The notes: generated by a model from the sequence alone, not told the origin. DNA of 63,877 nt from Saccharofermentans sp. (GCA_024683485.1 JAIKYD010000001.1:1-63877), one strand, 5' to 3'; shown: positions 54,955 to 63,871, counted from the stretch's first letter. A program made the numbers and translations.

Positions 54955-55869
54955 TTACCAGCGCTGTAATGTACCGGTAAGCTTTTTTAACTCAATATTG
55001 TTTTCCCCGCAGTATTTTTCCAGATCTTCCGTGATCTTAACCGGAAGCGCAGGATGGATCAGACATGCTGTTCCAACTTCAACTGCTGAAGCACCGGCGA
55101 TCATAAACTCGATAACATCCTGATAATCAGATATACCACCACACCCTACGATCGGAATATCAAGAACCTGACTGCATTCTGCAACCATACGTATCGCCAC
55201 AGGCTTTACAGCGGGACCGGAATAACCGCCTGTGTTATTGGTAAGCACAGGTCTTCTGGTCTTGATGTTTATCCTCATGCCCATCAGCGTGTTTATGAGA
55301 ACTACAGCATCTGCACCGCCCTCCTGGGCTGCCAGAGCTGTAGCCTTGATGTCAGTTACATTTGGTGTCAGTTTGATCCAAAGCGGAAGATCAGTCAGTT
55401 CTCTGAGTTTTGAAGTAATAAGCCTGATAGCCGCAGGATCACTTCCTATGGTCATACAGCCTTCCTTGACATTGGGACATGACAGATTGATCTCAAGCGC
55501 ATCGATCTTATCTTTATGAGGATCTAACGTTGATACCATTTCGATATAGTCCTCATAACTGTGACCTGCAACATTAACGATTACAGCAGCTCCGCTGTTC
55601 TTCATAAAATCCAGGTCATTCTCAATGAAGTAATGAACCCCCGGATTCTGAAGACCGACTGAATTGAGCATTCCTGAATCGCATTCAGCGACTCTTACAC
55701 CGGGATTGCCAGCTCTGGGTTTTATAGTCAGGCCTTTTGACGAGATACCGCCAAGGATCGACAGATCATAATATTCGGCAAGTTCCCTTCCGAAATTACA
55801 AGTACCCGAAGCAAGGATAACAGGACTCTTGAGACTGACACTGCCGACATTTACTGATAATGAGCCCAT
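54955..55869 (-). CDS. pyrD: Dihydroorotate dehydrogenase B, catalytic subunit
   Basis: 304 aa from the ATG at 55869, which overlaps the pyrK stop (TGATG); an ATG at 55875 after GGGAGG is also possible. FMN enzyme oxidising dihydroorotate to orotate, passing electrons to PyrK and then to NAD. SPVILASGTCNFG near the N-terminus, ALEINLSCPNVKEG with the catalytic Cys of class 1B, LWIKLTPNV, the PVLTNNTGGYSGPAVKPVA loop and PIVGCGGI-AGASAVEVGTA for FMN phosphate are all seen. The pairing with pyrK confirms class 1B. Confidence 0.95.
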   Translation of the reverse strand: MGSLSVNVGSVSLKSPVILASGTCNFGRELAEYYDLSILGGISSKGLTIKPRAGNPGVRVAECDSGMLNSVGLQNPGVHYFIENDLDFMKNSGAAVIVNVAGHSYEDYIEMVSTLDPHKDKIDALEINLSCPNVKEGCMTIGSDPAAIRLITSKLRELTDLPLWIKLTPNVTDIKATALAAQEGGADAVVLINTLMGMRINIKTRRPVLTNNTGGYSGPAVKPVAIRMVAECSQVLDIPIVGCGGISDYQDVIEFMIAGASAVEVGTACLIHPALPVKITEDLEKYCGENNIELKKLTGTLQRW

Positions 55870-56639
55870 CACCATACCACCTCCCTGCTGTCGAAAACAG
55901 GACCGTCCTTGCAGCATCTGACATTCTTAAATCCGTCATGCCCGTCATCTTTGACTTTGACCGTGCAGCAAAGGCAGATACCGGCACCGCAGGCCATCCT
56001 CTGTTCCATTGAAACAAGACATTTCAGACCTTTATCGGATGCCCAGCAACTAACAGCCTTCATCATCGGAACAGGACCGACACAGCAGACAAGTGTTTCC
56101 GAAGACTCTGCAATATCAATGGTATCAAGACCGGCAATAACCGTTCCCTTGATACCTGTGTCACCGGAATCCGTTGTAAGGATATAAGATGGCTTGTTGA
56201 GTATTACCTGCGAAGCATTCCTGAATCCTTCGCATACGATTACATTCTTACCAATGGCAGTAAGAGTCTCGTATGCAAAATTAATCGGGAACACTCCGGT
56301 TCCGCCTCCAGTAAGTATTACGGTGTCATATCCTTCAAGATCAAATCCGTTGCCCAAAGGACCGAGGCAGTCAACCATCATGCCTGTCTCGAAATGTGAT
56401 ATCTCCGATGTGCCTTTGCCTACAACTTTGACACCGATATAAAAGATTCCGTTCTCTTTATCTGTACTTGCTATTCCAAAAGGTCTCTTAAGAAAAACCG
56501 AACCAGCCGAAATGTTGACGAACTGTCCGGGAACAGCTGTATTTGCTATATCAGGACACTCAAAGCCCAAATAGCAGGTGTCGCTGTTAAGAAATTCTTT
56601 TGAGACTAATCTGATTCTATATTCCTGTTTATGATCCAT
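55869..56639 (-). CDS. pyrK: Dihydroorotate dehydrogenase B, electron transfer subunit
   Basis: 256 aa. FAD and [2Fe-2S] subunit of the ferredoxin reductase superfamily. FAD site KRPFGIAS (51-58), NAD site LTGGGTGVFP (109-118), and cluster ligands C217, C222, C225 and C242 in ACGAGICLCCTVKV with RCC downstream. Funnels electrons from PyrD to NAD. Three bases after pyrF, overlapping pyrD. Confidence 0.95.
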   Translation of the reverse strand: MDHKQEYRIRLVSKEFLNSDTCYLGFECPDIANTAVPGQFVNISAGSVFLKRPFGIASTDKENGIFYIGVKVVGKGTSEISHFETGMMVDCLGPLGNGFDLEGYDTVILTGGGTGVFPINFAYETLTAIGKNVIVCEGFRNASQVILNKPSYILTTDSGDTGIKGTVIAGLDTIDIAESSETLVCCVGPVPMMKAVSCWASDKGLKCLVSMEQRMACGAGICLCCTVKVKDDGHDGFKNVRCCKDGPVFDSREVVW

Positions 56640-56642
56640 TAC

Positions 56643-57596
56643 TTATACGTACTTGCGGTTCCTGAGTGCTGTGTTGAGTTTTTCCTTCATGTCTTCTGCT
56701 TCGAATCTGGCTGCCTTGCCGAAATCTTCAGGTCTGAAGAAATCCTTACGGGCCTGCCATGCCGTCATGATGCTTCTGGAAGCATTAACGATTCCGCCCT
56801 TGCCGTAAGCAGTAAAGCTTGCGACAGCATCATCAGCTCCTGCACCCTGGGCACCGTAACCCGGGATAAGCATGAAAGCATTAGGCATGATCTTACGGAG
56901 ACCTACAGCCTGTTCAGGATATGTTGCTCCGATTACAGCTCCAACTGATGAGAAACCTTCCTCACCGATAAGATCCTCGCCCCACTCGGCAACCTTTGAA
57001 GCAACCGCCTCATAGAGTTTGCCGCCGTTTGCAAGATCAAGATCCTGGAAGTCGCCTGCTGAAGGATTGGATGTCTTTACGAGGCAGAAGATACCTTTGC
57101 CGTCTCTTTTTGCAACATCGATAAAAGGCTTAACACCATCAATTCCCAGATAGCAGTTAACTGTGCAGGCATCAAGACCGCTCATCTCCATAGATTCGTT
57201 AAGGAGTATGTCTGTCTTGCCGATTACAGCCTCAGCATAAGCTGTTGCTGTTGAACCAATATCATTACGCTTGCAGTCGCCGATTACGAGCATGCCCTTT
57301 CTCTGAGCATATCTGGCAGTGAGAAGCATTGTCTTGATCGCATCGCAGCCGTACATCTCATAGTAAGCATACTGAAGCTTTACAGCAGGGACGATATCAA
57401 ATGTGTGGTCAATGATCTCTTTGTTGAAGAGCCAGATAGCCTTGGCAGTTGCCTTTGTGGGTTCCTCAGGGAATAATGACTCTGCATAATCCTTGATATG
57501 CTGAGGGATATAATCCAGCTTGGTATCGAGTCCGACTACGGTAGGGTTCTCGAGTTCATCGATCTTTCTAACCAGGCAATCAGCAAAGTTTCTCAT
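56643..57596 (-). CDS. pyrF: Orotidine 5'-phosphate decarboxylase (long type)
   Basis: 317 aa, the longer type 2 family (about 270-310 aa). Decarboxylates OMP to UMP, the final step. VGLDTKLDYIP (21-31), catalytic GDCKRNDIGSTA with Asp107, Lys109 and Asp112, FCLVKTSNPSAGDFQ, and the phosphate gripper LIPGYGAQGA near the C-terminus are clear. Overlaps the pyrC end by 17 bases, so it is coupled to it. Confidence 0.95.
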   Translation of the reverse strand: MRNFADCLVRKIDELENPTVVGLDTKLDYIPQHIKDYAESLFPEEPTKATAKAIWLFNKEIIDHTFDIVPAVKLQYAYYEMYGCDAIKTMLLTARYAQRKGMLVIGDCKRNDIGSTATAYAEAVIGKTDILLNESMEMSGLDACTVNCYLGIDGVKPFIDVAKRDGKGIFCLVKTSNPSAGDFQDLDLANGGKLYEAVASKVAEWGEDLIGEEGFSSVGAVIGATYPEQAVGLRKIMPNAFMLIPGYGAQGAGADDAVASFTAYGKGGIVNASRSIMTAWQARKDFFRPEDFGKAARFEAEDMKEKLNTALRNRKYV

Positions 57597-58839
57597 AAGT
57601 GATCTTTCCTCCCATTACTGTAAGTATTGTTTCACCGTAAAGCTTCCATCCGTCATACGGTGTGTTTCTAGACTTTGAAAGCATCTTGTCTTTCTCGAAA
57701 ACAAACTCGTTATCGAGATTGAAGACCGCAAGATCCGCATCATCGCCAACCTTCATACCGCCTCTTCCGAGCTTTAAGATCCCGGAAGGACCATAACACA
57801 TAAGGTCGATGAGTCTTTCGAGCGTGATCTCACCTGTTCTTACAAGATAAGTGTACCCCAAAGCGAAGGCAGTCTCAAACCCTAATATACCATTCAAAGC
57901 GACAGAAAATTCACAAACTTTCTCGTCAGCATGATGAGGTGCATTATCTGTGGCAATCGCATCTATCGTTCCGTCCTTGAGACCTTCAATGATCGCAAGC
58001 CTGTGTTCCTCTGTCCTGAGCGGCGGATGCATCTTGAAATTTGTGTCATAAGACTCACATTTGTCATCAGTCAAAGTGAAGTAATGAGGGCATGTCTCGC
58101 AAGTAACCTTTACTCCCCTTGCCTTGGCATCCCTGATCATGCGAACACCGCCCTTAGTGCTTACGTGGCAGATATGTACAGGAATGTTCAGATATTCTGA
58201 CAGAATGATATCCCTGGCGATCATAATGTCCTCAGCAGCGGTCGGGATACCTCTGATTCCAATCGAGGTTGACACATCACCTTCATTCATTGCACCTTCC
58301 GAAAGGCTGATGTCCTCACAGTGATTAAGCACAGGAAGATCAAAGTCAGAGGAATACTCCATAACTTTGCGCATTATGCCCGCATTCTTGATCGGATGGC
58401 CGTCATCGGAGACAGCAACGATACCTGCCTCCTTCATAAGTCCCATCTCAGAGATGAGCTCTCCGTTGATTCCCTTGGTGGCGGCTCCTATCGGATAAAC
58501 TCTACAGTTATCGGCTTCCTTGGCCTTCTTGATTATTCCGCTTATAACTGCAGCATTATCAGCTGTAGGATTTGTGTTAGGCATGCAGCAAATGGATGTG
58601 TATCCTCCTTTTGCAGCACTTGCAGTTCCGGTCGCAATCGTCTCTTTATATTCACCGCCCGGTTCTCTCAGGTGGCAATGCATATCAACAAGTCCGGGTG
58701 TTACCGTTGCGCCCTTAAGGTCAATGACTCTGTCAGCTTTATCCTCACTGAATTCATTGGCAAACTTGCCGTCTTCAATATAAACTTTATTGGCTTTCTC
58801 ATCTCCGAAAACCTTGCAGTTAGTCAGTATTATTCTCAC
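57580..58839 (-). CDS. pyrC: Dihydroorotase
   Basis: 419 aa, class I amidohydrolase type. Cyclises carbamoyl aspartate to dihydroorotate. Zinc ligands His54 and His56 in VDMHCHLREPG, further His in PVLNHCED and PVHICHVS, and the catalytic Asp in AIATDNAPHHADEK are present. The first 50 and last 50 residues form the small beta domain. Overlaps pyrB by four bases and pyrF by 17. Confidence 0.95.
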   Translation of the reverse strand: MRIILTNCKVFGDEKANKVYIEDGKFANEFSEDKADRVIDLKGATVTPGLVDMHCHLREPGGEYKETIATGTASAAKGGYTSICCMPNTNPTADNAAVISGIIKKAKEADNCRVYPIGAATKGINGELISEMGLMKEAGIVAVSDDGHPIKNAGIMRKVMEYSSDFDLPVLNHCEDISLSEGAMNEGDVSTSIGIRGIPTAAEDIMIARDIILSEYLNIPVHICHVSTKGGVRMIRDAKARGVKVTCETCPHYFTLTDDKCESYDTNFKMHPPLRTEEHRLAIIEGLKDGTIDAIATDNAPHHADEKVCEFSVALNGILGFETAFALGYTYLVRTGEITLERLIDLMCYGPSGILKLGRGGMKVGDDADLAVFNLDNEFVFEKDKMLSKSRNTPYDGWKLYGETILTVMGGKITYEKLC

Positions 58840-59765
58840 AGATTGTTCCTCCTTGCCATAAGAAGGTATAAGACAGCCATTCTGACTGCGACACCGTTCG
58901 TTACCTGTTCATTTATAACCGACTGATCACAGTCATAAACTGCTGTCGGAAGCTCTACGCCGTGGTTGCACGGACCCGGGTGCATCAGGAACGCATCCGG
59001 CTTTGCAAGCGCAAGCATCTCCGGAGTGATTGCGTAGAACTTTGCATACTCAGCGATTGACGGGAACAGCGATTTCTGCTGGCGCTCGAGCTGAACTCTC
59101 AGTCCCATGACCGCATCGGCATCCCTGACACAGTCAGCAACACTTTCAGCGATCCTAACGCCCATTTTCTCGATACCTACAGGCATCATGGTCTTAGGAC
59201 CATATACGCTTACCTTCGCGCCTAGTTTGCTGAGTCCGATCGCATTGGATCTTACAACCCTTGAGTGATAGATATCACCGCATATCGCAATATTCTTGCC
59301 CTCGAAAGTATCGAATCTCTCATACATCGTGAGCATATCGAGCAAGGCCTGTGTCGGATGTTCATTCATTCCGTCACCTGCATTTACGACGGAAGCCTTG
59401 AGATAAGGAGCAATAAAATGAGGCGCACCGGACTGGTTGTGCCTCATAATGATGATGTCCGTACCCATCATGTCGATCGTTCTGGCTGTATCCAGAAGCG
59501 ATTCGCCTTTATTTACCGAGCTTCCTGAAGTTGAGATATTGGCGGAAGCCGAGCCCATGTATTTCGAGGCAAGCTCGAAAGAAAGCCTTGTCCTGGTTGA
59601 ATTCTCATAGAAAAGCGTTACAACCGATTTGCCCTGAAGATGGCTGGTCTTTTTATTTGCTGAGGCGATTACAAGCTTCATCGTCTTCGCCGTATCAAGT
59701 ATCTCAATGATCTCTTCCGCAGTAAGCTGCTTCATGCCAAGGAGATCTTTACTCTTTAGTCCCAT
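58836..59765 (-). CDS. pyrB: Aspartate carbamoyltransferase catalytic subunit
   Basis: 309 aa. Joins carbamoyl phosphate and aspartate, the committed step. FYENSTRTRLSFE (about 53-65) binds carbamoyl phosphate; HPTQALLDMLT (about 136-146) and MHPGPCNHGVELP (about 262-274) complete the site. A pyrI regulatory gene is absent, so control is through PyrR. Five bases after pyrR. Confidence 0.96.
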   Translation of the reverse strand: MGLKSKDLLGMKQLTAEEIIEILDTAKTMKLVIASANKKTSHLQGKSVVTLFYENSTRTRLSFELASKYMGSASANISTSGSSVNKGESLLDTARTIDMMGTDIIIMRHNQSGAPHFIAPYLKASVVNAGDGMNEHPTQALLDMLTMYERFDTFEGKNIAICGDIYHSRVVRSNAIGLSKLGAKVSVYGPKTMMPVGIEKMGVRIAESVADCVRDADAVMGLRVQLERQQKSLFPSIAEYAKFYAITPEMLALAKPDAFLMHPGPCNHGVELPTAVYDCDQSVINEQVTNGVAVRMAVLYLLMARRNNL

Positions 59766-59770
59766 TTACA

Positions 59771-60319
59771 TCATTCCTCCTCTTTAAGCAGAATTACTCT
59801 GTCCTGACCGTCAACTTCCTTGACTTCAACATCAATGTGTTCAGTTATAGCTGTCGGGACATTCTTGCCTACATAGTCAGCCCTGAACGGAAGCTGTCTG
59901 TGCCCCCTGTCGATCAGTATTGCCAGCTGTATATTTGCCGGTCTTCCCATATCGAAAATGCTCTCAATGGCAGCTCTTGTCGTTCTTCCTGTATAAAGCA
60001 CGTCATCGACCAGTATCAGCTTCTTGCCGTTTACATCAAACGGGATATCAGTGCCGTTGACAACAGGATGGGCAGAAAGCATTGCCAGATCGTCCCTGTA
60101 AAAAGTAATGTCGAGAATTCCCATCGGAACCTTAACACCTTCGATCTCTTCGAGAAGCGCTCTGAGTCTCATCGCAAGAGGAACTCCCCTCTTCTGGATA
60201 CCGATGATCGCCACATTCTCAAGCCCGTCGTTATGCTCAACGATCTCATGCGAGATCCTGATCAGCGCACGGGACATAGCAGCTTCATCCATCAATTCAT
60301 GACCGGGAATCAAAACCAT
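59771..60319 (-). CDS. pyrR: PyrR bifunctional regulator / uracil phosphoribosyltransferase
   Basis: 182 aa. Binds pyr mRNA in response to UMP and also converts uracil and PRPP to UMP. The PRPP loop LILVDDVLYTGRTTR (101-115) is intact, with Asp105 and Asp106. GIQKRGVPLAMRL (40-52) and the basic RNA-facing residues are present. First gene of the operon; its ribosome site AAGGAG lies inside the attenuator hairpin and just before a T-run, so it is under its own control. Confidence 0.96.
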   Translation of the reverse strand: MVLIPGHELMDEAAMSRALIRISHEIVEHNDGLENVAIIGIQKRGVPLAMRLRALLEEIEGVKVPMGILDITFYRDDLAMLSAHPVVNGTDIPFDVNGKKLILVDDVLYTGRTTRAAIESIFDMGRPANIQLAILIDRGHRQLPFRADYVGKNVPTAITEHIDVEVKEVDGQDRVILLKEEE

Positions 60320-60379
60320 AAAAAAACTCCTTCCGCTAAGTATAAGGCTATAACAAGCCCATCCGGCAGAAAGGAATCC
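60320..60379 (-). terminator. Attenuator hairpin of the pyr operon, overlapping the pyrR ribosome site
   Basis: On the minus strand TCCTTTCTGC (60375-60366) pairs with GCGGAAGGA (60336-60328), with one bulged T and one wobble, and extends weakly outwards. Seven Ts then follow directly, and the pyrR ATG. Inside the loop GGGCT and AGCCT can form a small hairpin. Formation would both stop transcription and hide the ribosome site. Confidence 0.7.
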
Positions 60380-60403
60380 GTAAATACAGTAATATTAACA
60401 GCC

Positions 60404-60441
60404 ACTTACGGCCTCGCCGGACCGCTTAAAGTTTTGCTGTT
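60404..60441 (-). promoter_or_regulatory. PyrR-binding stem-loop in the pyr leader
   Basis: Minus-strand GGTCCGGCGAGGCC (60423-60410) matches the PyrR binding loop consensus ARUCCNGNGAGGYU except at the first base and the last wobble site. It is held by a lower stem ACTT/AAGT and an upper CGG/CCG stem with the usual internal bulge; AACAGC and GCTGTT can extend it if the transcript starts early enough. The 3' part CCGTAAGT can instead pair with ATTTACGG downstream, giving the alternative, antiterminating fold. Confidence 0.85.
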
Positions 60442-60444
60442 AGA

Positions 60445-60473
60445 ATTCTATATTTATTGGTTCCGAAAAGCAA
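60445..60473 (-). promoter_or_regulatory. Sigma-A promoter of the pyr operon
   Basis: Minus strand TTGCTT (60473-60468), spacer of 17, TAGAAT (60450-60445). The transcript would start close to 60438, right at the PyrR-binding hairpin. The remaining gap up to 60513 shows nothing further. Confidence 0.75.
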
Positions 60474-60513
60474 GAATATTTGAGGGAAAAATACGGTTAT
60501 TCAGACAGCCGCT

Positions 60514-61434
60514 TTATTCGATTCCTATCCTTTTAAGAAAACTCTCAATATATCCGGTATATTTCTCAAACCCTGCGACCTGTCTTGAAACAGCATGACC
60601 TGCACCTTCAACCATGATAAGTTCTGTATATGCACCGTTCTTTGAGGCTGCTTCGCGGAGTTTCATGCTGTGATATGGCTTAATAAGCCTGTCATTGGAA
60701 CCGTGAATGAATAAGACAGGATACCTGTTATTCTCAAGGCATTTCAGGGCATTGGTTTCCTTCATATCGACATGATACAAGACCTTCCCGGCCAGATTGA
60801 TCGGAGCAGAAAGAAACGCCAGATGAAGATTTCCGTAGCCGTCGTGAACAACATCATAACAGCTCATGAATCCGCAGTCGGCAACGATAAAGTCTATCCT
60901 TGGAGCAAAACGCACCACTGACAGAACCGTAGAACTGCCCATCGATTCGCCGTGAAGTCCGAGTATCCTGATATCAGGATATCTGTTACAAGTGTCATCG
61001 ATAATACATTTAAGATCTTCCGATTCTATATTTCCGAGTGTGCAGATATCAGGAGCATTGGCACCGTGATTGCGGGCATCGTAAATGAGGCACGAAAACC
61101 CAAGTTTTATATACGAATTGACATACTTCACCGATCCGTAACGGTTTGAAGTGTGTCCGTGGCATATGATCACATATTTGCCAGTTCCGCGAACGGATTC
61201 AGTATCAACAAACTCTGCATGAAGAACATATCCGTCTTTCCCCTTGATCACATATTTTTTTCTGTCATAAGAATCAAAGTCCAGCCAGAGCCCTCTTTGC
61301 TTATTCCATTTGGTCTCATTCTCAAGGCTGATCGTATTTGGCTTAAGCGCACGCTTGACATTACGCCACGAGAAGACCGCAAGTGTTACAGCCAGGAACA
61401 TGAGAACAGCGAGAATGATGATTACCCATTTCAT
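60514..61434 (-). CDS. Membrane-anchored alpha/beta hydrolase with intact triad
   Basis: 306 aa. N-terminal transmembrane helix at about 3-23. Oxyanion segment CHGHTSNRYG (91-100), nucleophile elbow GESMGS with Ser164, acid Asp248 in HGSNDRLIKP, His280 in GAGHA. Domain order matches the Hydrolase_4 type also found at 27.5 kb and, without Ser and His, at 42.8 kb. Substrate unknown; extracellular, if the helix is a signal anchor. The start overlaps the PqqD-like gene stop by four bases. Confidence 0.87.
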   Translation of the reverse strand: MKWVIIILAVLMFLAVTLAVFSWRNVKRALKPNTISLENETKWNKQRGLWLDFDSYDRKKYVIKGKDGYVLHAEFVDTESVRGTGKYVIICHGHTSNRYGSVKYVNSYIKLGFSCLIYDARNHGANAPDICTLGNIESEDLKCIIDDTCNRYPDIRILGLHGESMGSSTVLSVVRFAPRIDFIVADCGFMSCYDVVHDGYGNLHLAFLSAPINLAGKVLYHVDMKETNALKCLENNRYPVLFIHGSNDRLIKPYHSMKLREAASKNGAYTELIMVEGAGHAVSRQVAGFEKYTGYIESFLKRIGIE

Positions 61435-61769
61435 GGCATTCGCCTCACAAACCCGACTTCCTCGAGTTTTTTCATATAAATGCAGAGCCTCTCATATAAA
61501 GGTTCTGCCGCTTCCCCGTACTTTTCATGGACGAGCTGTCCGATGTCATAAACAGACCGTTTGCCGTCAACACAAAGGAAGATAAAGCTTCCCAGCCCTT
61601 CGAGAGTGATATGTGAGACTTTAGGCTGCTTGAAGAATTTCTGTGCAACTTTATTGGTAAAGCCTTTATTCTCCATGTCAACAACTACAGTGCCGTTATC
61701 TGAACATGAATATACGAGTCCTTCCGGAATCCCGAAAACATAATCCAGATAATTCTCACTTTTTGCCAT
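61431..61769 (-). CDS. PqqD-like (RiPP recognition element fold) protein
   Basis: 112 aa from the ATG at 61769, with AAGGCG upstream. Overlaps the OPT gene by 14 bases. The last 65 residues have the PqqD pattern: LEGLGSFIFLCVDGKRSVYDIG followed by a winged-helix part with LVHEKYGE and YMKKLEEVGFV. The first 40 residues lead in with strands. PqqD domains bind leader peptides of ribosomal peptides, but many free-standing copies in Clostridia have no known partner. No radical SAM or precursor gene is near; the only companions are an OPT transporter and a hydrolase. Confidence 0.8.
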   Translation of the reverse strand: MAKSENYLDYVFGIPEGLVYSCSDNGTVVVDMENKGFTNKVAQKFFKQPKVSHITLEGLGSFIFLCVDGKRSVYDIGQLVHEKYGEAAEPLYERLCIYMKKLEEVGFVRRMP

Positions 61770-63669
61770 TTTTCGCCTTGCCGGAAGAAGCATTCTTTTT
61801 GTTTGAAGCAGCGAAATAAACCACTCCGCAGATCAATAAAAGCAGGATTATGGCAGTTATGTCGTTTGACGGGATCTTAGAGCTGAGATCGATTACCTCA
61901 GTAATTCCGGTTACAGTCAAGATGGCAAGGACGACACCTATGATACCCTCTCCTGCAATCAGTCCGGAACAGAAGAGAATTCCCTTGCCCGAGTCATCAT
62001 TCTGCTTTCCGTTTATCTTCTCAACAACAAACTTTATCAAACCGCCTGCCATGATCGGAACTGAGAGTTCAAGCGGCAGATAAAGGCCAATAGCGACCGG
62101 GAGCGCAGGAACGCCAAGAAGTTCAATTACAATAGCAATAAAAGCCCCGATAAAGATCAGCGCCCAAGGGAGATTGCCGCTCATAACACCTTCGATGATC
62201 ATCTTCATCATTGTTGCCTGGGGAGCAGCAAGCTTATCGGTACCAAATCCGAATGCGGAATCAAGGAGAATCATAACGCCGCCGATCGCAAGGGCTGCGG
62301 CAACTGTGCCCATAATCTCACCGATCTGCTGTTTCTTTGGCGTAGCACCGAGAATATATCCGGTCTTCAAATCCTGGGATGTATCACCGGCCATACATGC
62401 GGCAATACATATCAGGGAACCTATTGCGATGGCGCCCTGCATACCGTGAGCCCCTGCATCTCCGGTAAGCTTAAGACAGAATGTAGCGATAAGAACAGTT
62501 GCAATGGTCATGCCTGATACCGGGTTATTTGAACTGCCTACAAGACCGACCATTCTGGAACTGACCGCACTGAAGAAGAACCCGAAGATTACGACAAGTA
62601 TTGCTCCTACAACAGTAACAGGAATTGCAGGAATGAGCCAGATCATGATAATGAGAACTGCAATTGAGATCAGGACAAAACGGATATCAAGGTCGATATT
62701 TGTACGGAGTGTGGCGGTCTTGTTTTTGCTGCTTTTAGAGACTCCTTTAAGAGAAGCTGAAAAAGCCTTAACAATTGTCGGGAATGTCTTGATAAGACTG
62801 ATGATACCGGCAGTAGCAACTGCGCCTGCGCCAATGTATTTGATGAAGCTTGACCATATAGCAGAAGCTCCGCCTGTTGCATACAGTTCAGCGACCGGAA
62901 CAGATGCCGGATAAATAACAATATCCGTACCAAAAGTAACTATAGCAGGAATAAGAACAAACCATCCGAGGATACCGCCCGCAAACATATAAGCTGAAAT
63001 CTTTAGGCCGCAGATATATCCGACAGATACAAGTGCGGGATATATCTCAGAAGAAAACTCCGTCTTGAGCGGTGAAAGCTTGAATGTGAAAGCGGATTTT
63101 ACAAGGCCAAGACCGTCAGTGATGAATTTGACTACTGCACCTAAAGCCATTCCAATAAATACGGACTTAGCAGAAGATCCGCCCTTCTCACCAGCCAGGA
63201 GAACTTCAGCGCACGCGGTTCCTTCAGGGTATGGAAGCACACCGTGTTCCTTAACTATAAGCGCACTTCTCAATGGCACCATAAAGAAAACTCCAAGTAA
63301 TCCGCCGAACAGAGCAATAACCGTAATCGTAATCAGCGAAGGCTTATCCATAACGCCTTCTTTTGCCCATATGAATAGTGCAGGCATAGTGAATATTGCA
63401 CCTGCGGCAAGCGATTCACCTGCCGAGCCTATGGTCTGTACCATATTGCTCTCAAGGATGGAATCCTTCTTCATGATAATCCTGATAACAGTCATTGAGA
63501 TAACGGCTGCAGGTATTGAAGCAGAGACTGTAAGACCAACCTTAAGTCCCAAATAAGCATTTGCCGCACCGAAAACGACTGCAAGAATAATTCCTATGAT
63601 TATGGATGCAGGCGTCATCTCGGGTGTTACTTTGTCTGCCGGAATGTAGGGTTTGAATTCTTCTTTCAT
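61756..63669 (-). CDS. OPT family oligopeptide transporter
   Basis: 637 aa from the ATG at 63669 (an ATG at 63681 is possible). About 14 to 16 transmembrane helices. Starts with the family segments TPASIIIGIILAVVFGAANAYLGLKVG and SIPAAVISM, includes LPYPEGTACAEVL (about 145-157, the NPG-like OPT motif region), and GDTSQDLKTGYILGATPKKQQ (about 430-450). Proton-coupled uptake of peptides or metal chelates is expected for the family. Overlaps the PqqD-like gene, so import and the small protein are co-translated. Confidence 0.92.
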   Translation of the reverse strand: MKEEFKPYIPADKVTPEMTPASIIIGIILAVVFGAANAYLGLKVGLTVSASIPAAVISMTVIRIIMKKDSILESNMVQTIGSAGESLAAGAIFTMPALFIWAKEGVMDKPSLITITVIALFGGLLGVFFMVPLRSALIVKEHGVLPYPEGTACAEVLLAGEKGGSSAKSVFIGMALGAVVKFITDGLGLVKSAFTFKLSPLKTEFSSEIYPALVSVGYICGLKISAYMFAGGILGWFVLIPAIVTFGTDIVIYPASVPVAELYATGGASAIWSSFIKYIGAGAVATAGIISLIKTFPTIVKAFSASLKGVSKSSKNKTATLRTNIDLDIRFVLISIAVLIIMIWLIPAIPVTVVGAILVVIFGFFFSAVSSRMVGLVGSSNNPVSGMTIATVLIATFCLKLTGDAGAHGMQGAIAIGSLICIAACMAGDTSQDLKTGYILGATPKKQQIGEIMGTVAAALAIGGVMILLDSAFGFGTDKLAAPQATMMKMIIEGVMSGNLPWALIFIGAFIAIVIELLGVPALPVAIGLYLPLELSVPIMAGGLIKFVVEKINGKQNDDSGKGILFCSGLIAGEGIIGVVLAILTVTGITEVIDLSSKIPSNDITAIILLLLICGVVYFAASNKKNASSGKAKNGKK

Positions 63670-63713
63670 AAAAGGCACCATAATATTTATGAGATTTGCG
63701 GAAACTTATCTGT

Positions 63714-63722
63714 ATTATATCA
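63714..63722 (-). promoter_or_regulatory. Extended -10 promoter of the OPT-PqqD-hydrolase operon
   Basis: Minus strand TG-A-TATAAT (TATAAT at 63719-63714), 45 bases before the OPT start. No good -35. Confidence 0.6.
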
Positions 63723-63836
63723 ATATTGTTTTACAGGATGGTACTTATAATCGTATGTTTTCGAAAACTGATAACTAAATATTTGTTTGTTCTGCAGACC
63801 ATTACTGATACAATCAATGCAAAAGATATGACTCAA

Positions 63837-63852
63837 ATGCGGTTGCCCGCAT
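63837..63852 (+). promoter_or_regulatory. Small perfect hairpin before the last gene
   Basis: ATGCGG-TTGC-CCGCAT, a 6-bp GC-rich hairpin, ends six bases before the ribosome site GGAGGA (63859-63864). It may influence translation of the next gene. The divergent gap 63682-63871 otherwise holds a TATAAT on the plus strand (63746-63751) with a poor -35. Confidence 0.4.
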
Positions 63853-63871
63853 AAATATGGAGGATAGTTTA

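Noticed and set aside
58321..58926. Plus-strand frame opposite pyrC and pyrB (201 codons)
   Set aside because: Antisense to two conserved enzymes and no start context.
59837..60598. Plus-strand open frame of 253 codons opposite pyrR and its leader
   Set aside because: Opposes pyrR, the PyrR leader and the next gene's end; no start signals and no recognisable domain.
27496..61434. Three alpha/beta hydrolases as a recent tandem duplication
   Set aside because: They are dispersed, differ widely in sequence outside the motifs, and have different neighbours, so they are old paralogues at most.
49507..63669. TldD/E, a PqqD-like protein and a peptide transporter as parts of a RiPP cluster
   Set aside because: The genes are more than 9 kb apart, separated by the pyr operon, and no precursor peptide, radical SAM enzyme or cyclase is visible.
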